Source: Vicia villosa
Lineage: Eukaryota > Streptophyta > Magnoliopsida > Fabales > Fabaceae
Length of the DNA stretch: 64,000 nucleotides
Assembly: GCF_029867415.1 (NCBI RefSeq)
Contig: NW_026705188.1
Coordinates: 1-64,000 of the forward strand
Direction of reading: 5' to 3'
The notes beneath the pieces were generated by a model. It made no database searches, had not been told where the DNA came from, and saw only the letters and a list, made by a program, of their open reading frames with translations. The position numbers were made by a program, and so were the translations under genes. Shown one piece after another: positions 23,469-33,624 of this stretch (within the stretch, counting starts at the first letter, position 1; each line of letters begins with the position of its first letter).

Positions 23469-23939
23469 CACTTTGTTTGGTAAGACATAATTTTGAGCTC
23501 GTGTCTTATAGCTTATAAGCTCATATGACAATTTAGACTTGTTTGGTAACGGTCTTTTCATCACTGGATTATAACTTATTTTACTAGCTTATAGCTTATT
23601 TTTCAGACACTATTTCAAATAGCGTTTCACCTTATAGCTTATAGTTTATCATTTTTTCTTCCTTTTTTATCCTTATTATTTTAGCATAAACTCATTTTTA
23701 TTCTTTATAATTTATTTTAATTTTAAATTAAATAATTATGTATTAAACACCTCTTATGTCATTTTACACTTTTAAGTTATTTGAACCGTTAATTTTACCA
23801 AAACTTCAATTAGCTTATCAAATATCAGTCTCAACCATCAGCCATAAGTTATAAGCTATCAATCATCAACCATCAGCTATAAGCTATAAGCTATCAGCTA
23901 ATTTATCAGTCAACCGCTATTTTTACCAAACAAACCCTA
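23469..23939. mobile_element. MITE with TTTGTTTGGTAA-type inverted ends
   Basis: The left end CACTTTGTTTGGTAAGACA mirrors TTTTTACCAAACAAACCC on the right. The subterminal parts repeat CTTATAGCTTATAAGCT on both sides, giving extended foldback potential. There is no coding sequence. Exact borders and target duplication were not resolved. Confidence 0.65.
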
Positions 23940-24228
23940 AATCTATCTTTGAATCAGATAAATTTTTACCTCAAAACTTATAAACACTAAACCGCAAAGA
24001 TCCCTGAATCAGGTCAAACATAATACATAAATAAACAAAATAAAATGCCTAAAATAAATTTCAACAATTTTAAATATCTTATAAATTAAATAGGATAGAA
24101 TAAAAAATGAATTAAACAATATACTTATTTCAAAAATAAATCAAACCAGTTAAATATAAAAGCATACCTATAATAAAATAAGGGTTTTTTAAGAGAAATA
24201 TTTTAACTTCCGAGGCTATTAGAATATA

Positions 24229-24686
24229 AACTAAAATACAGTTTTGATATTCTATTTTGTCTAAATCATAAAATTAGTTTTCATATTTATTTTTTAAATA
24301 GTTTTGGTCTCTCATATCTATTTTTCATCCCAAAAACGTTGTTGTGTACTATTCTATTAGATATGTGACGTACTTCTATTGATTTGGCATAAAAAAAGAT
24401 TAATTATTCATTGTATTTTTGACGATCTTTTTTTCTTTTTGGTCGTCTTCTCTGATCGTCATCTTCATCTTCTTCATCTCTTAGCTTGTTCGTTCGTATT
24501 TTTTGTTCTCTAGAAAATATTTTTTAGTTTTCTCTCGTTCAGAATAAATGTCTCATATACAAAAAAATTGACACATCAGCATTTTTTATTTTAAATGAAA
24601 GATTTGCATGAGATACTAAAACTGTTTAAAAAATAAATAAATTTTGTGAGCTAATCAAAATAAAAGGACTAAAACTTAATTTAACA
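24229..24686. mobile_element. Mutator-like MITE, 9-bp TSD TAGAATATA
   Basis: Identical 9-bp flanks TAGAATATA (24220-24228 and 24687-24695) bound a 458-bp AT-rich element. The inner ends are inverted: TTTTTTAAATAGTTTTGGTC on the left matches the complement of a right segment with CTAAAACTGTTTAAAAAATA. A 9-bp duplication points to the Mutator superfamily. There is no transposase. Confidence 0.72.
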
Positions 24687-24695
24687 TAGAATATA

Positions 24696-25119
24696 TTTAA
24701 ATTAATTAATTGCAGGCTTTTATTTATTTATTTATTTAGGAGTTATAAAAAATCAACTCCAATCTTTCAGATTCTACATCGATTTTGGTTCACATGGAAT
24801 TTTACAATATTGACCTAACTATACTAGTTTTAAAGCATTAATCTAAATATAAATTAAAAGATTACTTTATGTTATTTTCTACAAGTATTTTTAACCGACA
24901 AATCTTTGCATAACCAAACAACATTGTCATCAATCTTATATTATGCAGGAGAATGTTTTTTAAGATATAATATATCTTTTTGTCAAAAAAAAAAAAGATA
25001 TAAAATATCTTCATCACATTTTAGATAATTAATTGGTTAAATAACTTATACTTTTCCTTGATTTTGTTGCTTCTCTTCATTCCTACATTCCTAAACAGGT
25101 AAAAAAATAGGCATTGGCT
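24696..25119. other. AT-rich spacer
   Basis: Nothing recognised apart from homopolymer runs (poly-A near 24985) and a TTTA microsatellite near 24720. Confidence 0.4.
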
Positions 25120-25355
25120 AATATGCATAAGGATTTTCCTTATGCACCATGCATAAGTCAATCTAAGTCATTGGATCATATTTTTAATCCAGTATTGAGT
25201 ATTGAGTATTGAGTACTGAGTATTGAGTATTGACTATTGAGTAGTGAGTATTGAGTATTGAGTATTGAGTAATAATTATAATTTGATCTAATGATCCAAT
25301 GGTCAATAATACTCTATGCACGGTGCATAGATTTTTATCTATGCACCGTAACTGC
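25120..25355. mobile_element. Hairpin-ended MITE, copy A
   Basis: Each end can fold on itself: left GCATAAGGATTTTCCTTATGC (25125-25145) and right, from 25322 to 25347, an arm GGTGCATAGAT, a TTTT loop and ATCTATGCACC. The two ends are also inverted relative to each other (CATTGGATCAT on the left, TGATCCAATGG on the right). The centre is a heptamer array. A second member of the same architecture lies at 59407-59803. Confidence 0.65.
25194..25270. repeat. ATTGAGT heptamer array, 11 units
   Basis: Eleven consecutive 7-bp units in phase; eight are exactly ATTGAGT and three differ by one or two bases (ACTGAGT, ATTGACT, AGTGAGT). It occupies the core of the surrounding MITE and is probably length-variable. 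Confidence 0.92.
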
Positions 25356-25486
25356 ACCCACAAAAATATATGCAAACAAATTACACAATCATATAAAAAA
25401 AATACTATAAAGTTTCTTAAACAACACCATATCTTCAATTTAACATAGTTTATGGAAATCCAAAAATCAAGACATATAAAAACTAA

Positions 25487-25954
25487 TCAACACATCTCTT
25501 CCAACAAGCATTGAAGAACATTCACCTGCATTTGCAAACATCTTATATAACTTTCCACTTCATTAACAACTTGTTCATCACAAATCTCATCACCACCAGG
25601 TATCAACTTTATCAAATTCTTCATCTTTTCCTCATCTTCATTATCATCATTACCCTCATTACCCTCATTCTCAACTATGCTACTACTCTTATCATTGACA
25701 TGATCCTTTTGAAGCTTGAGTTTAAGACCATTGCTCCATGCACAACCTTGTGCTGATAAAACCATAGCCATGTCCACTTCATACTTAACATAACTGCTGT
25801 TATCATCTTTTGCAAAACTAGGGTTTTCCTTTATCTTCATCAATGCTGGAACTAAATAGCTTAAATAGTTTCTAGCAAATATAGATTGAGCTATTTTGTT
25901 TGGTTCCATAGAGTAAACCACACGTCTACGTTTATTTTGTTCTTGTGCCTCCAT
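25487..25954 (-). CDS. IBH1-like atypical HLH regulator (155 aa)
   Basis: Single-exon frame from ATG 25954 to the stop at 25487. The N-terminus has a basic KRRRVVYS stretch (8-15). It is followed by IAQSIFARNYLSYLVPALMKIK (21-42), the conserved block of IBH1/IBL proteins, and an alanine/serine segment. An acidic spacer (ENEGNEGNDDNEDEEK, 95-110) precedes the helix-loop-helix part MKNLIKLIPGGDEICDEQVV...VESYIRCLQMQVNVLQCLLEEM (111-154). The second helix matches the plant PRE/IBH1 type (ESYIxCLQMQVxVLQ). It lacks the basic DNA-contact residues of ordinary bHLH proteins, so it should act by dimerising with bHLH factors. In Arabidopsis IBH1/IBL1 restrain cell elongation in brassinosteroid and gibberellin signalling. 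The length fits the family and the frame is intact; the orthology assignment is from motif reading only. Confidence 0.88.
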   Translation of the reverse strand: MEAQEQNKRRRVVYSMEPNKIAQSIFARNYLSYLVPALMKIKENPSFAKDDNSSYVKYEVDMAMVLSAQGCAWSNGLKLKLQKDHVNDKSSSIVENEGNEGNDDNEDEEKMKNLIKLIPGGDEICDEQVVNEVESYIRCLQMQVNVLQCLLEEMC

Positions 25955-26433
25955 TAATTCAAATTATGAGGGAAAAGATTGAGAAGTGAAGAAAGATTTA
26001 TGAGAAATCTAAGATGTTTGAGAGTGGTCAATTTATTTAGATTGTCACATGGAATCACATGTTTAATGTTGCTTTTTTCACAACTATGCCATGTGATACT
26101 AGAAAACAAAAAACACTAAAACCCAATTGAGTATAAATGCTGTCACATGATTTCAACTCTTTAAGTGGTAATCTTTCACTTTGCTCTTCACAGGTATTCC
26201 CTACTTTATGTACATTTCCCTCTCATTTCAAATCAACCAGCTCATGTTGTTATTACTACTTTTTTCCACTCACATATTCTGTGTCTCCCACCATAGATAT
26301 CAAACGTTCAGTTATAAATCACAAAATCTTGAGCTGATATATATACCTATTCAAATCAATCAATAAGGTGATTAAGTTTAAGCGAATGTTTGGTTCTGCG
26401 CTCACAAGAATAGATTTGGATATATTTATATTT

Positions 26434-26651
26434 GAGTTAAATATGTTTTTCGTCTTTACAAAATTATCAAATTTGAGTTTTAGTCCTTATAAAAAAATAA
26501 TTATGCTTTAGTCCCTACAAAATTATTTATGCATGTAGTTTTAGTTCCTATAGAAGAATTAAAACATCATGCAAAAATAATTTTATAAGGATATTTCTTT
26601 TATAAAAGTCAAATTTAAAATATTTATAGGAACCAAAAATATATTTAACTC
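26434..26651. mobile_element. Mutator-like MITE, perfect 9-bp TSD TTTATATTT
   Basis: Inverted ends GAGTTAAATATGTTTTTCGT and (complement of the right end) GAGTTAAATATATTTTTGGT are flanked by identical TTTATATTT at 26425-26433 and 26652-26660. The 218-bp element has TAGTCCCTA-type internal wording shared by a MITE family widespread in legumes. It has no coding content. Confidence 0.88.
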
Positions 26652-26673
26652 TTTATATTTTAAGTTTTTAAAG

Positions 26674-26674
<1 letters not shown>

Positions 26675-26746
<72 letters not shown>
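26675..26746. repeat. (TA)n microsatellite
   Basis: About 36 uninterrupted TA/AT dinucleotides. It directly abuts the 3' end of a minus-strand LINE remnant, which may have seeded it. Confidence 0.97.
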
Positions 26747-26749
<3 letters not shown>

Positions 26750-27480
26750 GTACAAAAGGCCAAGATAAAAAAAATCAACGAAAAGACATAAGATGTACCT
26801 AACTCAGTCGGATAAACAAAATCAACTACATAACCAACAACATCAATCACCAAAAAGAAACGAGAAAACAAAATGGAAACATCAACTAAAATCGCGACAA
26901 AGTTAGAGCTCCAGACTAGGACCAACATCGACAACACCAAATTTGATGAAACACAACAAGAACACATCCAAGAGAGATCGAAGACATTCATACCTCTATT
27001 GGCTTAAGAGCATAATAGGGTTCTCAAGCCGAGCCAAAAAAGCACAAGAGTTGGCATAAACCTAACAAGATATCATTTCTAAGCCAAGAGGATATTCGTG
27101 CATTCCACGCCTTTCATTGTCATTGATGAACCAGAGAACACAATATCATTTTGATATTTCTAAACCGACCATATCACGACATATCATATCATCAAGAAAC
27201 CCCCTTGTCCTACTTGATCCACTAAGTGGGAAAAACATCTATTTTATACTAGACTGAAATCACAAACTCAGAAGTGACAAAGAGATGAGAAGAGGACTCA
27301 ATAGAAATATAGAAGATCCATGAGTCCAAAAGGAAACATCCCCTCTCTCAAGCAAGTATTCTGTAGTAAGGATTTGGTCCCGTAGGCTGCTAAGAGAGCA
27401 CAAGACTTTAGAGGGAGTCCAACTATTTCAAATAGTAGGAATAACTACCTACGCAGAAGAGAATTTTTTTTAATACTATT
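26750..27480 (-). pseudogene. LINE 3' remnant
   Basis: The minus-strand translation around 27200-27000 gives broken pieces such as EISKWYCVLWFINDNERRG, like the W...N..VF.G tail after the zinc-binding domain of L1-type ORF2. It is followed by a T-rich 3' region (to 26750) with LILAFCTPI-like chance frames. There are many stops. Assignment rests on weak protein wording plus position next to a simple-repeat tail. Confidence 0.5.
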
Positions 27481-27872
27481 CACCTTTTAGAGATGAACAA
27501 ATGAGATATCTCAGCTTCAAATTCGCACGTTTATATATGATGTTCCTATACAAGATTCAACTGAGCTATTTTAACGATACTATTATTCAAATAAACCATA
27601 AATCATCAATTAAATTTAATGTGAAATTATAGGACCGAAAGTGCATATTGAATGTCCCTACTAGATTTAACGTGATCTGGTTACAAAGTAATGATGATTA
27701 AACTTAGAATTGTGTAATTAAAGTGAAATCTTGTCTTTATTGAGAAAAAGAAAAAGAGAAAAAACAGAAAAGTTTCATGAGGTATCTAACAAGATCTTTG
27801 ACCTTTATTGCAAATATGTATATATAAACTATTTGTCCTATGAGAGCATCTTATCCCATCTACTATCTACTA

Positions 27873-28771
27873 TCTACTATACAAACAATTAATAAAAGAT
27901 TGATCAATCTGACTATTATGCTCTTAGTTAAAAATTTCTTTACAAATAAAAAAGGGCAATTTGGTAACTAACAAAATCACATATCACTTTTTTAACCTTT
28001 CATAACCAAACGCCAATTGTCGGCCTCTCATTGGTCCAACTTTTCAATAACCAACTTTTTCTCCCCAACCCAACTTCTTCTCTCTCTTACTTAAATTTTC
28101 AAATTTCTTTCACATTTCATTTTCCCACACTTTCTTACTTTCATTTTAATTTTTTTTCATTTAATCACAAAAATTATTAATAATCTATTTTTTTTAATTT
28201 TAATAAAATTAAATATTTATTTATCTCACGGGTCACTATTAATACAATATTTAATTTATTTTAATCGATCATTACACACTTTCTCTTTCTTAATCGATCA
28301 CTATTAATACAACATAATACTTATTTTATTTTAATCAATCATTGTTTTTATTAGAGAGATAATATCCTTATTTTTATTTTTTTTCTTTTCTTCATTTCAA
28401 GATTTTTTTAAAGATTATTTAATACAATTAAATTCATATGATTATTGTTCATTTTACATTTGTATTTAAATATATTTTATATCAGATCAAATAAATTTTT
28501 TATTTCACGGGTCATTATCAACAAAGTATCTATTTTATTTTAATCAACAATTACTATAAATTAAGAGATAATTTTTATTTTTAAATGTTAAAATTTCATT
28601 TTTTTTTATCTTCTTCTAGATTCTTTTTTTATATAACTATTTAATATAATTAAATTTATATAATATTTTTTATTTGTAATTAAATCATTTATTAAAAATT
28701 TATATGTATCTAATTAATTTCATACAATATTAAATAAATTTACCCGTGCGGAAGCACGGGTATCTTACTAG
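27873..28771 (+). mobile_element. Non-autonomous Helitron
   Basis: The 3' end has a perfect stem-loop, ACCCGTGCGGAAGCACGGGT (28742-28761), followed 6 bases later by CTAG at 28768-28771 and a host T, the canonical Helitron terminus. The 5' end is best placed at TCTACTATACAAAC (27873) after a host A, giving the expected A/T insertion site. Just before it the TCTACTA unit is repeated three times, so the start could be 7 or 14 bases to the left. There is no Rep/helicase; it is a short derivative of about 0.9 kb. No inverted repeats or duplication are expected for this class. Confidence 0.8.
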
Positions 28772-29034
28772 TTTATGTAGTAATGGTTATTACAAAGAGG
28801 AAACATAAAGTTATAAAATCGGTAAAAGATGAGTTTAAAAAAAAAAGTTACTAGATTAAGAGACCATTTTTAGTTTCAGGGGATCCTATATAGAGCACGG
28901 GTATCTTACTAGTTTATGTAGTAATGGTTATTACAAAGAGGAAACATAAAGTTATAAAATCGGTAAAAGATGAGTTTAAAAAAAAAATTACTAGATTAAA
29001 AGACCATTTTTAGTTTCAGGGGACCCTATATACC
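28753..29034. repeat. 141-bp tandem duplication spanning the Helitron 3' tip
   Basis: AGCACGGGTATCTTACTAG starts at 28753 and again at 28894. Each copy continues through the flanking host sequence to TTCAGGGGATCCTATATA. The copies are nearly identical (for example GGATCC versus GGACCC). The unit contains the last part of the Helitron hairpin, its CTAG end and about 120 bp of flank, so the second copy carries a Helitron tip without a Helitron. Confidence 0.92.
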
Positions 29035-29091
29035 TCTATATATAGCTAATGGATTCCAACACCTAGAGTAAAACTAAATGCCAACTACCCT

Positions 29092-30375
29092 TTAGAAAAT
29101 TTGAAAAATTTCTTTACCCACCTCCTTATGGGGTCACTCCCAGCGAAAACCCCATTTTATCCCGCTTCGAAAATGCATTTCTGAAATATTTTTTTTTAAA
29201 ACTTTTTCAGACTTCGGAAGTGCATTTCCGAAAAAATCCCAAAAATTAGGATTTTGATTAATTCGGAGATGCATCTCCCAAAAAACAAAAAAAATCTAAA
29301 AATCCCAAAAATTAATTTTAGGATATTAATTAATTCATATATCATAAATTTGATATAATTTATTAGTAATAAATAATAATAATTATATATTTTGATATAA
29401 TTTATAAGTTATGAATAATAATTATTATATATTTCTATTCTGATTCATATTTTAAAATTTAAAATAATTTTAATTAAAAAAACTAATTATATATTTATAT
29501 ATTTATAATAATTATTATGTATTTACAAAAAAAATTTAAAAAATGAGTGTTTTAATTTATATATTTATATATTTATATAATAATTATTATATATTTATAA
29601 AAATTATTATATATTTATATATTTATATAATAATTAAAAAAATTAAAAAAGTGAGTGTTTTAATTTATAATAATTATTATATATTTATATATTTAACTTA
29701 CAAAATTAATAATTATTATTATATATTTATATATTTCTATTCTGATTCATAGTTAAAAATGAGTTATAATTTTTTATTTAGTTTAAAAAAATTAAAAAAA
29801 GATTTTGTCTTAATTTTATTTAATGAATAAATTTTATATTTAATTCTATATAATTCAAAATTTACTTATGGAATTAAAATGTTTTTGATTTATATAAGTT
29901 AGTAAAATAATTTTTAACTTTAAAATTGTTTAGGAAATTTTGATTCACCTTGATTGTATTGATTCACCTTCATTTTATTGATTCACCTTGATTTTATACC
30001 TATTAATTATATTGATTCACCTTGATTTTAATTTTTTAATAATTATTGAATTCTTTCGGAAGTGTATATCCGAAACATTCCAAGACCAATTTGGTCTTGT
30101 AATATTTCGGAAGTGTATATCCGAAGACACCCCTCCCAAAAAAAGTATTTTCGGAAATGCATCTCCGAAAACCCAAAAAAGGGGGTGTTTTCGGAAATGC
30201 ATCTCCGAAAACACCTTTTTTTCGTGTTTTCGAAAGTGCATTTCCGAAATAAGACAAGTTTTGAAAAAAAAATAAGCGTTTCGGAAATGCATTTTCGAAG
30301 TGAGGGTATTTTGGATTTTTCACCAGAGATGACCAAGAAAAGAGGGAGAAGGGTACAGAAATTTCCAAAATTTGT
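29092..30375. mobile_element. Foldback-type TIR element with palindrome clusters
   Basis: The two ends are long imperfect inverted repeats of roughly 90-110 bp. The left runs AAATTTCTTTACCC...CTTCGAAAATGCATTTCTGAAA; the complement of the right end runs AAATTTCTGTACCC...CTTCGAAAATGCATTTCCGAAA. Nine copies of a 20-bp palindrome (consensus TTCGGAAATGCATTTCCGAA) cluster just inside both ends. The centre (29300-30040) is extremely AT-rich, with TATTATATATTTATA repeats and four TTGATTCACCTTGATTTTA-type units at 29938-30035. No transposase is present. The ends may be Mutator- or foldback-type; no target duplication was found. Confidence 0.7.
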
Positions 30376-30736
30376 GGGACATGTATGCATGTGCACAGTC
30401 TTAGAACTCATATTATTTCCATGTTCCTAGCTACTCTGTCCTTTCCAAAATAATAGTTGAATTATTATGGGATCAATAGTATAAGGGTAATTTTGGTGAT
30501 GATGTTATTCTTTCAAGATCTACCTGAGGTAGAAACCAAGGCTAAGAATATATTGACATGTAGATGACATAACCAAAACCAATTGTGTTTTGTTGTTGGG
30601 TAGGGCTATATTTGCTATCTATAAATTGAAAAACAAGAACGGAATCTATTTAATATGGGAGAACTAGTTCTATAGAAAATGCATAGAGGAGTCATTCATG
30701 AGCTAAGAGTATATAAAATGGAAAATAAGTCTTTAC

Positions 30737-31059
30737 GGGTGTGTTTGGATTGGCGGTGGACATAATTGACTTTAGCAGAATTGAGTTTGGTAGAATTGAT
30801 TCTATCAGAATTGAGTTTAGCAGGATTGATTTATGTTTGGATACATTTATGTAAAAGTGAGTTGAACAATAAATTTCAGTGTAAAAAACATCCAGAATCA
30901 ATTCTGGAGGTAGAAGCTACAAATTCTAGCTTTAAAATCAATTTTGGAGACAAAATCAATTCTACTTTTGTCTAAACAAACATCTTAAAATCATCCAAAA
31001 TCAATTCTACACTTCTAAAATTACTTTTGTCTCTTTCAAAAGCCAAATCAAACATGCAC
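30737..31059. mobile_element. MITE with GGTGTGTTTGGATTGGC ends
   Basis: The left end GGTGTGTTTGGATTGGC mirrors GCCAAATCAAACATGCAC on the right. The interior repeats AGAATTGAGTTT / AAAATCAATTCT on opposite arms, so it folds almost end to end. No clear duplication was seen. It is non-coding. Confidence 0.65.
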
Positions 31060-33496
31060 TACGTTGTCCCATTCAAAATAGTTGTCTACATTAACTTTTT
31101 TTTTTTATAAAAGACTTTGACAATAGGCTCTTCTTAACAATAGTCCAATTCTTACCATTGTCTTGTGATACTTAAGTATTTGATCAGGTGTGGGGTTTTA
31201 AACCTTTTAGATTTAATAGTTATTGGTTATCTCATAATAATTTTTATGTGTTAGTTCACTCGTATTAGATTAGTACTGATTTCCATAGCTAGAAATCACT
31301 CGTATTAGACTAGTCCTGATTTCCATAGCTAGAAAACTTGTTTTGTTGGAGAAATCAAAAGCTCTCAAATTGATTTTAAAAGTTTGGAATAAATAAGTGT
31401 TTGAAAATCTTGACTCACAGATTGACACCTTAAAAGAGGTGGTGATTAAAGTAAATTCTCTAATTAATAATAGTTCATATATGATGAGGAGATTGAGATT
31501 AAATTTGAAGTAATTGCGAAGAATTGGTCCTTGTTAAGATTAAAGATTATCAATTGTTAATGAGGTGATAAACTTAGCCAAGAAATCTAAGATAAATTAT
31601 CTTATTTTTAAGGTGGTTTTTAAGAAAACGTGTAATTCAGTTAGTTGGAGTTTTCTAGATTATATGCTTATCAAGTTTGAGTTTAATGAGAAATGAGTTG
31701 TTAATGTGATTGAGTGTTTGTGTTGTGCATGGATGAAGGTGAGTCTGAATGAGGCGAGTTGTAAGTTGAGTGAAGATTTAGAGGGTTGGATGGTTATGAG
31801 GTTTGTGTAGTGTAAGGTGAGAGTTGAGTGAATTGTTAAAGATGAATTTATGGTAAGGGTGTTTATGGTACGGTTCATGAGAAAAACTGAACCGAACCAT
31901 AATAAAAATTCACTCGAACTGAACCGAACCGTTTCAATTTATTAAGAACCGAACAGAACCAAAACTATTGGTTTGGTATACCGTTTGGAAATTTCAAACC
32001 ATACCGAACCGTTAGAAGACAAATTTTCTCAAACCGATCTGTTTATCAAAGAACCAAACCGTTAAACTATATTTTAATTTTTTTAAAATAAATTTAAACT
32101 TGTTTTAAGCATTTTTAATTTTCAGTTTTGGTTCGGTTCGGATTCGATTTCAGTTACAGTTTAGTTCTAGAACTGTTTGTGCATAACTGTTTGGTTCACT
32201 AATCATACATAATGGTTTGGAGAGTATTTTTTAGGTTTTTTTTTTTTTTTGTTAATGATTAGTGAAGGACTGGGGAGGTCCTTAAATAGGTGAATGAGGC
32301 AAGATTAAGAGGGAGTTTTTGGAGGGAGATTGAAGTTAGTTGGAGAGAAGATTGAGAAGGAATTCGGGTGATTTTGTAGGGAAGAATTTCCAGCCCTTGA
32401 TTGAATTGAAAGTGGGGTGAAGATTGAATGTGGTTTGTTGAGAGTGATTCTACAATTTGGTTGTGAAGTTTGAAGTGTGAAAAGTGAAAACGCGTGGGTT
32501 GTTAATCTGTATGGTGATGGAATGTTAATGATGTATGCTGCAGATGTGCATTAAGTTACTGATGTAATGTATGGACATGCTTGTGAATGAAAAATTTTTT
32601 TATGTAATGTAAAAACATTTTTTTGTAATTTTTTATGATGTAATGTAAAAACATTTTTTTGTAATTTTTTATGATGTAATGTAAAAACATTTTTTTGTAA
32701 TTTTTTGTAATTTTTTTGTGAATGAAATTTTTTATGATGTAATGTAAAAACATTTTTTACTTTATTGATGTAAATATTTTTTTAATTGTAATTGACTTTT
32801 AGTTTTATCTTTTGTGTAATGAAAAAAAAAATTCTTCTTTTGCAATTTTGTTCAATTTTGTCCTGATTCAAACTCAATGCAATTATAGCTATAACCAAAA
32901 CTAATTAAAAATGCAATCTTAATGTAAACAAAAAATATGCAAATTAAATATGTAAATTTAGAATTAAAATGCAACTGTAACATTCAAATGGATGCAAGTT
33001 TGATTCAAACACAACTTAAAAACATATTTAATTACTAATAAAAAAAATGTGAAATCAATTGCAAAAAAAATGTGAAAAATTCAATATGCTAATAAAAATC
33101 TCTTGGATGATTAGACTAGAAACCAAAAACTTTCCTAAGAGATTTTCGAGCTCTTTGTAATATGTTTTGGGAGAACTTGGGTTCTCATATTAATATAATT
33201 TTTTATTAAAAAAAAATGATGTTTATGAACTATAAAACGACAACATGACTTGATTCTGATCCAAATGAATGAGAAGTAGTGAATCAAAAATGCAATGGGA
33301 CCAATCTGCTCCAATAATGAAAATGAATCAATGGATGAGAAATCTATAGATAAAATTAGGGTGTGACACTAAATATAGGAGTGATTTTCCTATGATTTGA
33401 CATGTTATTGTTTGGTTTATTTAGAAAGTATGTAAGAATGGTATGTACAATTGATTTCAAAATTGAAGTATAAGTTATTTTTAAGTTTACCAATTA
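31060..33496. other. Intergenic with partial hAT-like repeat and minisatellite
   Basis: No gene is supported. About 31855-32215 has repeated GGTTCGGTTCGG / CCGAACCGAACC wording and starts AAGGGTGTTTATGGTACGGT, like one end of a hAT element, but no matching right end was found. A minisatellite at 32600-32760 is listed separately. The stretch 31380-31850 contains only small chance ORFs. Confidence 0.4.
32600..32760. repeat. Minisatellite, units of about 35 bp
   Basis: Four units built on ATGATGTAATGTAAAAACAT followed by TTTTTTGTAATTTTTT, the last after a short interruption (TGTGAATGAAATTTTT). On the minus strand they give a repetitive MFLHYIIKNYKK frame, which is an artefact of the repeat. Confidence 0.88.
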
Positions 33497-33622
33497 CTCC
33501 CTTTGGTCCCATTTATAAGAAAAGATTTTGATACATTGAATAAATAGTGTATCTGGACAATATGCTGTCCAGATAATATATCTAAAAAATGAATCTTTTC
33601 TTATAAATGGGACCAGAGAGAG
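33497..33622. mobile_element. Stowaway MITE with TA duplication
   Basis: The ends pair CTCCCTTTGGTCCCATTTAT on the left with ATAAATGGGACCAGAGAGAG on the right, and the arms extend through AAGAAAAGATT / AATCTTTTCTT. It is flanked by TA on both sides (33495-33496, 33623-33624). At 126 bp it is a compact, almost perfect foldback, typical of Stowaway elements. Confidence 0.88.
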
Positions 33623-33624
33623 TA

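Noticed and set aside
30055..30299. Regularly spaced palindromic repeats resembling a CRISPR array
   Set aside because: Spacing is irregular (20-50 bp), the spacers are low-complexity, the repeats lie inside inverted transposon ends, and the setting is a plant nuclear genome.
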